NCBI GenBank assembly: GCA_944336815.1
Contig: CALVLG010000048.1
Coordinates: 1-7,028, forward strand
Reading direction: 5' to 3'
DNA from: an uncultured Bacilli bacterium
Lineage (GTDB): Bacteria > Bacillota_I > Bacilli_A > RF39 > UBA660
Length of the DNA stretch: 7,028 nucleotides
Shown: piece by piece, positions 1-5,057 of the stretch
How positions within the stretch are numbered: the first letter of the stretch is position 1
How the letters are laid out: every line of letters starts with the position of its first letter
Position numbers and translations under genes: made by a program
The notes under the pieces: generated by a model
What the model was told of the DNA's origin: nothing
What the model saw: only the letters and a program-made list of their open reading frames with translations
Databases searched by the model: none

Positions 1-1521
1 TTATTAGAAGGTGAAACTTCTAGTGCGTCTTATGAAAGACCCTGGACTAGTCCTAAAAAAGCAATAATAGGTGGGGCTGCTTTCATTGCAGGCGGATATT
101 TAGGTGTTGGACAAAATACTATTTATTTAAAAAAATTTAATGTAAATCCGGCTAGTATTTATGAGCCACATAACCATGAGTATCAAGCTAATATTGCCGC
201 GCCTTTTAATGAAGCTAAAACTAGTTATAATAGTTACCGGGATAATGGTTTGCTTTCTTTACCTTTGCATTTTACGATTCCTATTTATAATAATATGCCA
301 GAATATACAACTCATCCTGTAACGGGTAAAGAAGAAGGCGGGACTAGTGAAGTTAAGGATCAAGCGTTTGAAGAGGAGTTGAACAAACAAGGATTTGATG
401 AAACTTATAAAAAATGGTTAAGAGCTTTACATGAAAAGTATCCTAATTGGACTTTTGAATCAATTAAAACTAATTTAGACTTTAATGCATCGGTTGCTGC
501 TGAAAAGAAGGTTGGCGCTGTTAGTAAAAGTTGTTCTGCTTGTCTTGATGCTAATAATATTTATCCCGAAGTTGGCTGGGGAACGCCAAATGATCAAACG
601 ATGGCATATTTTTTAGATCCCCGTAACTTTTTGATGGAAGACAGTATTTTGATGTTTGAAGATTTAAGTAATAATTCTTACTATACGGAAGCAATGGTTA
701 AAAATGTTTTAAAAGGAACATTTATGGAAGGAAATGACAATGTTGATGGTATTCCTTATTCGACTTTGTTTATGGAAGCGGCTAAAAGTTATAATGTAAG
801 TCCTGTTTATTTAGCGTCTTTATCAAGACAAGAAGTTGGAACTAAAATGGGACTTGTAACAAGTGGAGAGAAATTTGAATATAAAGGGATTACTTATGTA
901 GGTTTTTACAACTTTTATAATATAGGAGCAAGAAGTTCTGAAGAAAATCCAGCAAAAGCAGGCTTAGTTTACGCGGCAGCAGGAGCAGTTCCTAATAGTG
1001 ATGGTGTTTATGTTGGAAATATTGGTAGCGATGATCCGTCAATACCAGTTACTGATCCAGATACTGGGGGAGGCTCTTCTACTTTGCCAGTTGTAACACC
1101 GGTGGCTAGTCATTTAAGTAATATGGGGTTAAATAGAAAAGGAAGTTATTTAACTAATGTAACAATAGGAGCGACGGTTGCAACTTTGAAAAGTAAAACT
1201 AATGGTGAAGAATTAACTTTTAAAGATATTAATGGTAATGTAATTGGTAATACTGAGAAAGTAACAACAGGAACCACTATTACATTTAGTACAGGCGAGA
1301 CATACACTGTTCTTATTTATGGTGATTTAAATGGCAATGGTGATGTTGATTTAGTCGATTTACAAATGTTAAAAATGTATCTTCTTGGTAAACAACAACT
1401 TTCGGATGCTTCTTTAAATGCTGCAAAAGTAGTTGATAAAAATGAACAAAAACCAACTATTACAGATTTACAAAAAATTAAATTTACAATTTTAGGACGA
1501 GAAAATATTGTTCAGGCTTAG
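1..1521 (+). CDS. Dockerin-tailed N-acetylglucosaminidase-like cell wall hydrolase (5' partial)
   Basis: The frame is open from the left edge, so the true start and any signal peptide lie outside; the TTG at 250 is internal. 506 residues are visible (window numbering). Residues 1-100 are the end of a first glucosaminidase-type unit, with RPWTSPKKAI, a GQNTIYLKKFNV motif and a closing IPIYNNMP. A second unit starts near 120 with GFDETYKKWLRALHEKYPNW and continues with AYFLDPRNF, SRQEVG (Glu278, the probable catalytic acid by analogy with GH73/LytB-type enzymes) and GFYNFYNIGA (301-310). It then breaks into a Pro/Gly/Ser linker near 340-365. Residues about 367-440 form the small beta module often found before a dockerin, and 441-492 form a dockerin-type tail (DLNGNGDVDLVD). 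Cys178 and Cys181 form a CxxC. No LPxTG anchor is present. The expected role is cleavage of GlcNAc linkages in peptidoglycan outside the cell. The family call is firm; the exact bond cleaved and the binding partner are inferred. Confidence 0.85.
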   Translation, partial: LLEGETSSASYERPWTSPKKAIIGGAAFIAGGYLGVGQNTIYLKKFNVNPASIYEPHNHEYQANIAAPFNEAKTSYNSYRDNGLLSLPLHFTIPIYNNMPEYTTHPVTGKEEGGTSEVKDQAFEEELNKQGFDETYKKWLRALHEKYPNWTFESIKTNLDFNASVAAEKKVGAVSKSCSACLDANNIYPEVGWGTPNDQTMAYFLDPRNFLMEDSILMFEDLSNNSYYTEAMVKNVLKGTFMEGNDNVDGIPYSTLFMEAAKSYNVSPVYLASLSRQEVGTKMGLVTSGEKFEYKGITYVGFYNFYNIGARSSEENPAKAGLVYAAAGAVPNSDGVYVGNIGSDDPSIPVTDPDTGGGSSTLPVVTPVASHLSNMGLNRKGSYLTNVTIGATVATLKSKTNGEELTFKDINGNVIGNTEKVTTGTTITFSTGETYTVLIYGDLNGNGDVDLVDLQMLKMYLLGKQQLSDASLNAAKVVDKNEQKPTITDLQKIKFTILGRENIVQA

Positions 1522-1525
1522 GAGG
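1520..1525 (+). promoter_or_regulatory. Ribosome binding site overlapping the upstream stop codon
   Basis: A perfect AGGAGG shares two bases with the TAG stop (1519-1521) of the hydrolase gene and sits 5 bases before the ATG at 1531. The arrangement supports co-transcription and close translational linkage of the two surface protein genes. Confidence 0.85.
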
Positions 1526-1530
1526 TAGAA

Positions 1531-2973
1531 ATGAAAAAATTTAAATTATTGTTTTATTTTATTATTTGCTTTTTTTTCATTAAGAACGTTTCGGCTGCTG
1601 CACCAACCGCTTCTATAAGTGTAAGTAGTTCTTCAGTTACAAGTGGACAAAGTGTTACAGCTTATGTTAAAGTTAATAATTTTACAACTGCAAAAATAAA
1701 GATTGATTCTGCTGGTGCGACTACTGGTTGTAGTTATAATAATATTATTCAAAGTGATACTGGAGAAAATATTACAGAAACTATTCCAGTCACATGTAAA
1801 GCTTCTGGGCAAGGGGTTATTAATATTTCTTATACAGTAACAGCCTTAAATAAAAATTATGAACAAGCAAATTTGAGTGGAAGTAAATCTGTCTCAGTTA
1901 ATCCACCACGGGAAAAAGATACTAATAATTATTTAAAAAGTATTGGTGTGACGGGTTATACACTTACACCTGAGTTTAATAAAGATGTTATGGAATATAG
2001 TGTGGAAGTTCCTAATACAGTTGATAAAGTAACACTTGAAGCTAGTCCTGAAAGTGGATATGCTAATATAAGTGGGATAGGTGAAGTTGAAGTTAATGAA
2101 GGGGCTAACGTTTTTGAAATTAAAGTTACTAGTGAAACGGGAGCGGAAAGAATTTATAAAGTAAATGTTAATGTGAAAGATGAAAATCCAATTAACGTTT
2201 CTATTGGTGATGCTAATTATACAATAATGAAGAATGTTAAAAACGTGGAAGCACCAGCTACTTATGAAGCAACAACGGTTAAAATTGAAGATATGGATAT
2301 TCCGGCTTTTTATTCAGAAGTAACTGACTTTACTTTGGTGGCAGTAAAAAATCAAAATGGTGATGTGTCTTTTGCAATTTATAATGAAGAAAAAAATACT
2401 TACACTTTATATAATGAAAATGTTTCTGATCAATTATATTTGTATATTTTGCCAGCGACAGAAGAAAAAGAAGGTTTTGTTAAAACAACTTTAACGATTA
2501 ACGATAATACTTATGATGTTTTAAAAAGCGAAAATGGCAATACATATTTAGTGTATGCAATGGATATTTATTCTGGAGAAAAACATTATTATTTATATGA
2601 TCAAAAAAATAATTCTTATGTTTTATATGATGAAGATCTTTTTAACAGTTTTACTATGGAAATAACTCGTTATAAACAAGTCGTTTTAGCTTTTGGTGGC
2701 GCAATAATAGTTTTAATTTTGTGTATTATGTTTTTACTTTTTAAAAAGCCAAAAAATACCAAGAAAAAAGCTTATAAAGAAGCTCTTTTGAAAATGAAAG
2801 AAGAAGAGAAAAAAAGAAAAGATGATGATGCTTTTAAAAAGCATACAAAAGAAGATGCTGTAGAAAAAATGAATGATGCAACAAAAATAATTGAAGATTT
2901 TGAAAGTAATATGGAAACAGAAGAAAAGCAAGAGAAAAGTACAGCTAATAAAAGGAAAAAAGCGAAAAAGTAG
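1531..2973 (+). CDS. Membrane-anchored surface protein with Ig-like and cadherin-like beta-sandwich domains
   Basis: 480 residues, complete. Residues 1-22 are a signal peptide (MKKFKLLFYF, hydrophobic core, cleavage probably after VSA). Residues about 25-124 form an Ig-like beta domain with Cys67 and Cys89, placed to form a disulfide. Residues 130-216 match the cadherin-like beta-sandwich family (NYLKSIGVTGYTLTPEFN, then MEYSVEVP, then an ETGAERIYKVNV end). Residues 219-375 form a Tyr-rich region with an internal repeat (280-296 and 352-368). One membrane helix lies at about 384-405. It is followed by a cytoplasmic tail of about 75 residues rich in Lys and Glu, likely helical or coiled. The topology is outside-in with the C-terminus in the cytoplasm. 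The gene lies 9 bases after the wall hydrolase gene and probably shares its transcript. A role in wall or glycan binding, or as docking partner of the hydrolase, is plausible but not shown by sequence. Confidence 0.85.
   Translation: MKKFKLLFYFIICFFFIKNVSAAAPTASISVSSSSVTSGQSVTAYVKVNNFTTAKIKIDSAGATTGCSYNNIIQSDTGENITETIPVTCKASGQGVINISYTVTALNKNYEQANLSGSKSVSVNPPREKDTNNYLKSIGVTGYTLTPEFNKDVMEYSVEVPNTVDKVTLEASPESGYANISGIGEVEVNEGANVFEIKVTSETGAERIYKVNVNVKDENPINVSIGDANYTIMKNVKNVEAPATYEATTVKIEDMDIPAFYSEVTDFTLVAVKNQNGDVSFAIYNEEKNTYTLYNENVSDQLYLYILPATEEKEGFVKTTLTINDNTYDVLKSENGNTYLVYAMDIYSGEKHYYLYDQKNNSYVLYDEDLFNSFTMEITRYKQVVLAFGGAIIVLILCIMFLLFKKPKNTKKKAYKEALLKMKEEEKKRKDDDAFKKHTKEDAVEKMNDATKIIEDFESNMETEEKQEKSTANKRKKAKK
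2368..2418 (+). repeat. Tyr-rich internal protein repeat, copy 1
   Basis: Encodes SFAIYNEEKNTYTLYNE (residues 280-296 of the membrane-anchored protein). It matches copy 2 at 2584-2634 in the pattern x-Y-N/D-x-K-N-x-Y-x-L-Y-N/D-E, which looks like a beta hairpin. Each copy is preceded by a segment of the form (N)xNYTIMK or NDNTYDVLK, so the repeat unit is longer, about 72 residues. Confidence 0.65.
2584..2634 (+). repeat. Tyr-rich internal protein repeat, copy 2
   Basis: Encodes HYYLYDQKNNSYVLYDE (residues 352-368), the partner of copy 1 at 2368-2418, located just before the membrane helix. The DNA has drifted while the residue pattern is kept, so this is an old domain duplication and not a recent DNA repeat. 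Confidence 0.65.
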
Positions 2974-2997
2974 GATATAATTCTTACTTTTTTTTTT
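2965..2997 (+). terminator. Probable rho-independent terminator overlapping the stop codon
   Basis: Arms AAAAAGTAGGA (2965-2975) and TCTTACTTTTT (2982-2992) pair over 11 positions with one G-T wobble around the loop TATAAT. Ten consecutive T (2988-2997) form part of the right arm and the tail. The TAG stop of the surface protein gene (2971-2973) is inside the left arm. The stem is AT-rich and therefore weak, but its position at the end of the two-gene surface module fits termination. Confidence 0.6.
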
Positions 2998-3007
2998 GGT
3001 TAAAACA

Positions 3008-3016
3008 TGGTAATAT
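3008..3016 (+). promoter_or_regulatory. Putative extended -10 promoter for the small membrane protein / Wzy-like operon
   Basis: TGGTAATAT fits the extended -10 form TGnTAnnnT. No good -35 hexamer is present at the usual distance; that stretch is the T-run of the preceding terminator. Transcription would begin near 3022-3024, leaving a leader of only about 14 bases that starts at the ribosome binding site. Inferred from motif only. Confidence 0.45.
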
Positions 3017-3036
3017 ATTAGCGAGGAAGTGATTTT

Positions 3037-3285
3037 ATGCTAAATAATACCAATCAAAGAATGATTGTTGCTTGTAGTGGTATTGCTGCTATTAGTGCTG
3101 GTATGGCTATATCAATGGGTTTGAGTTTTAAAGAAGCAGAAAGTTTTTTAACCCAAGCTTTATATGGTTATTTAACTTATTTTGGCGCTGCTGCAATGGC
3201 TACTAGTACAGCATTTGTCACATATTTTTGGCGTGAATATAAAAAAGAATTAGAAGAACAAAAAAAGAAAGGGTTATCTTTATAA
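3037..3285 (+). CDS. Small two-helix membrane protein of unknown function
   Basis: 82 residues. The start is supported by GAGGAAG at 3023-3029 and by an in-frame TAG at 3019-3021, which excludes a longer form. Two hydrophobic segments are visible: residues 9-29, rich in Ala, Gly, Ser, Ile and Met, and residues 42-65 (LYGYLTYFGAAAMATSTAF and onward), joined by a short polar loop containing FKEAESF. The C-terminus (WREYKKELEEQKKKG) is highly charged and probably helical and cytoplasmic. I do not recognise a family. The gene opens an apparent operon, and its stop is 6 bases from the start of the Wzy-like gene, so it may be an accessory subunit of the glycan assembly machinery. That role rests on context alone. 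The codon use and the good ribosome binding site support it as a real gene. Confidence 0.7.
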   Translation: MLNNTNQRMIVACSGIAAISAGMAISMGLSFKEAESFLTQALYGYLTYFGAAAMATSTAFVTYFWREYKKELEEQKKKGLSL

Positions 3286-3291
3286 AACTAT

Positions 3292-4506
3292 ATGAATTTA
3301 AAAGATAAGTTATTATATGTTTTTTTGTTATGTTTACCTTTTATCGATCTAGTATCTTCAATTGCAACATGGGAAGGTTTTTTTAGCGTGGGCCTTATAT
3401 TTAAAGGCTTCTTTTTACTTTATGCTGGGTGGTATTTATTAAGAAATAAAAGTAAGTACTGGCGCATGTTTTTATTTATTTTACTAGGGTGTTTAAGTAT
3501 TTTAATTGTTCATTATGATGGGGCATCTTCACTTTATTTAGAAATAGTTAATTTAATTAAAATTTTTTATTTACCAACGCTTATTTTATTCTTTTATACT
3601 TACCATGGCCATGTTCCTTTTTTAAAAGTTATAACTTATTTGGCTTTAGCATATTTACTCCTATATTTAGGACCTTATCCTTTTGGACTCGGTCATAACA
3701 TAGCCGAAATTTATCCAACCAAAAATTTATATTTAGCTTATTTTTATGTTGGTAATGAACTAGCAAATGTTTTTATTCTTTTAATACCGTTAGCCTTTGT
3801 TTATTTTATTACGAATAAACAAAAAGTAATGACTGTTATCTTAAGTTTTTTAACCGTCTGTATGCTTTTATTATTAGGAACCAAAACGATGTATATAAGT
3901 GTATTTTTAATCCTTGTTTATTTTGGATATAGATATTTTAATAAAAAGAAAGATTTTTTCAAAAAAAATTATAAGTTAATTATTTTGGGAATTGTTCTTG
4001 TTATGGGGCTGGGGATATTGGTATTACCTAAAACCCCAATTTATCAAAATTTTAAAACTTCATTAGAGTTTTATGAAGTCGATTCTGTAAAAGAATTGTT
4101 TACTTTTCAAAATATAAATCATGTTATATATAGTAATCGTTTAACTTTTTTAGAAAATGTTGCAATCCTATATAAGGATAGTTCATTGAGTGGTAAATTA
4201 TTTGGCATAGGTAGAACGACTTTATTAAATACTAAAGATGTGGAAATTGATATTTTTGATATATTTTTTAGTATTGGTATGGTTGGTTTTATCATTTATC
4301 TTTGTTATTTTGGGTATGTTTTAACAGAAGTAAAAATAAAGGGATTACCAAAATTTATATTTATATTATTATTAGTTATTTCTTTATTTAGTGGTCATGT
4401 TCTTATTAGTCCGATGGTATCTACTTATTTAGCAATGTTATTTGGAATTAAGAATGGGAGGAATCAAAATGAAAAGTTGGACCAAAAAGCAATTAAGAAG
4501 GCTTAG
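3292..4506 (+). CDS. Wzy/O-antigen ligase-like polysaccharide polymerase or ligase
   Basis: 404 residues, polytopic with about 10-11 membrane segments and a larger exposed loop (about 248-320). Features shared with Firmicutes O-antigen ligase/polymerase-like proteins are an N-terminal LLCLPFIDLVSS, LLLLGTKTMYIS (193-203, equivalent to the family's SRT-like segment), SNRLTFLENVAIL, KLFGIGRT, and an acidic signature followed by a helix, VEIDIFDIFFSIGMVGFIIY (317-336). Such proteins join undecaprenyl-linked repeat units or pass glycan chains to an acceptor on the outer face of the membrane. The acceptor cannot be told from sequence, so polymerase and ligase are both possible. The start has no clear Shine-Dalgarno site and lies 6 bases after the upstream stop, suggesting translational coupling. 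The 3' end overlaps the acetyltransferase gene by 38 bases. The N-terminal half resembles the C-terminal part of the GtrA fusion protein at the right edge. Confidence 0.82.
   Translation: MNLKDKLLYVFLLCLPFIDLVSSIATWEGFFSVGLIFKGFFLLYAGWYLLRNKSKYWRMFLFILLGCLSILIVHYDGASSLYLEIVNLIKIFYLPTLILFFYTYHGHVPFLKVITYLALAYLLLYLGPYPFGLGHNIAEIYPTKNLYLAYFYVGNELANVFILLIPLAFVYFITNKQKVMTVILSFLTVCMLLLLGTKTMYISVFLILVYFGYRYFNKKKDFFKKNYKLIILGIVLVMGLGILVLPKTPIYQNFKTSLEFYEVDSVKELFTFQNINHVIYSNRLTFLENVAILYKDSSLSGKLFGIGRTTLLNTKDVEIDIFDIFFSIGMVGFIIYLCYFGYVLTEVKIKGLPKFIFILLLVISLFSGHVLISPMVSTYLAMLFGIKNGRNQNEKLDQKAIKKA
4456..4461 (+). promoter_or_regulatory. Ribosome binding site that fixes the acetyltransferase start
   Basis: GGGAGG lies 7 bases before the ATG at 4469, inside the end of the Wzy-like gene. 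It favours 4469 over the in-frame ATGs at 4442 and 4454, which have no comparable site. Confidence 0.8.
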
Positions 4507-4999
4507 AATTGCTTTAATGATTAATAGTGATAAAAGAAATCGTTATCTAAAAAAGCATCATGTTTTTAAAGAAATGGGTGAGAATGTTTTTTTTCAACCT
4601 AGATTTATTCCTTCTGATCCAAATCTTATTAAGTTTCATAATAATGTCATTGTAACTAGTAATGTAACTTTTGTTAATCATGATATTTTTCATCTTGGGT
4701 TAAATAATTTGCAACAAGGAACGTTTAGTTATGAACAAAGATGTATTGAAGTTATGGATAATGTATTTATTGGCTGTAATAGTACAATTTTAGGGGGAGT
4801 TAGAATTGGTCCGAACGCTTTAATTGCAGCGGGTAGTGTTGTGACAAAAGACGTTTTGCCAAATACAGTGGTGGCAGGAAATCCGGCCAAAGAAATTGGG
4901 CGATTTGATGAGTTTGTAGCAAAGCGGAAGAAAGAAAATGTTTTGCTTAATGAAGATGAATTATGGGAAAGATTTACAAAGGAAAAAGAAAATAGATAG
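4469..4999 (+). CDS. Hexapeptide-repeat (left-handed beta-helix) O-acetyltransferase
   Basis: 176 residues from the ATG at 4469. The N-terminal 50 residues are basic (MKSWTKKQLRRLR) and could lie along the membrane or make trimer contacts. The left-handed beta-helix follows, with hexapeptide-type turns such as IKFHNNVIVTSNVTFVNHD, VMDNVFIGCNSTILGGV, RIGPNALIAAGSVVTKDV and PNTVVAGNPAKEIG. His71 in the FVNHD motif is at the position of the catalytic His of the LacA/NodL/Vat type acetyl-CoA-dependent enzymes. The GNPAK end is typical of the same group. The last 25 residues are charged and helical. Length fits the family (about 170-220). The overlap with the Wzy-like gene indicates shared transcription, so the likely job is O-acetylation of a sugar in the surface polymer or its lipid-linked precursor. 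The substrate is not deducible. The protein is cytoplasmic or membrane-associated. Confidence 0.85.
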   Translation: MKSWTKKQLRRLRIALMINSDKRNRYLKKHHVFKEMGENVFFQPRFIPSDPNLIKFHNNVIVTSNVTFVNHDIFHLGLNNLQQGTFSYEQRCIEVMDNVFIGCNSTILGGVRIGPNALIAAGSVVTKDVLPNTVVAGNPAKEIGRFDEFVAKRKKENVLLNEDELWERFTKEKENR

Positions 5000-5028
5000 T
5001 TTTTGCGTTTTTCATGGTAAAAATAAGG

Positions 5029-5034
5029 TATAAT
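5029..5034 (+). promoter_or_regulatory. Putative -10 element upstream of the TagO-like gene
   Basis: A perfect TATAAT lies in the 58-base gap before the TagO-like gene, with predicted transcription start near 5040-5042 and a leader of about 17 bases that holds AAGGAG (5045-5050). The best -35-like hexamer, TTGCGT at 5003-5008, would give a 20-base spacer, longer than normal. No convincing terminator was seen in this gap, so read-through from upstream is also possible. Confidence 0.5.
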
Positions 5035-5057
5035 AAGTTTATACAAGGAGTGGTATT

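Noticed and set aside
250..252. TTG as start codon of the wall hydrolase
   Set aside because: The same frame is open to the left edge and encodes conserved glucosaminidase-unit sequence before this point.
2734..2931. 65-residue minus-strand open frame rich in Phe and Ile
   Set aside because: It is the complement of the Lys/Glu-rich tail codons (AAA, GAA) of the surface protein gene, with no ribosome binding site; composition explains it.
2976..2981. TATAAT as a -10 promoter element
   Set aside because: No -35-like hexamer at 16-18 bases upstream (A-rich coding sequence there), and it is the loop of a terminator hairpin.
4442..4444. ATG as start of the acetyltransferase
   Set aside because: The ATG at 4469 has GGGAGG 7 bases upstream; the earlier start has no such site and would give a longer overlap.
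4982..5013. GAAAAA...TTTTTC as a terminator after the acetyltransferase gene
   Set aside because: The pairing is almost all A-T with bulges and a poor T tail; not distinguishable from background composition.
4729..5046. 105-residue minus-strand open frame
   Set aside because: It lies opposite the well-supported acetyltransferase gene and reads as its complement, with no recognisable domain.
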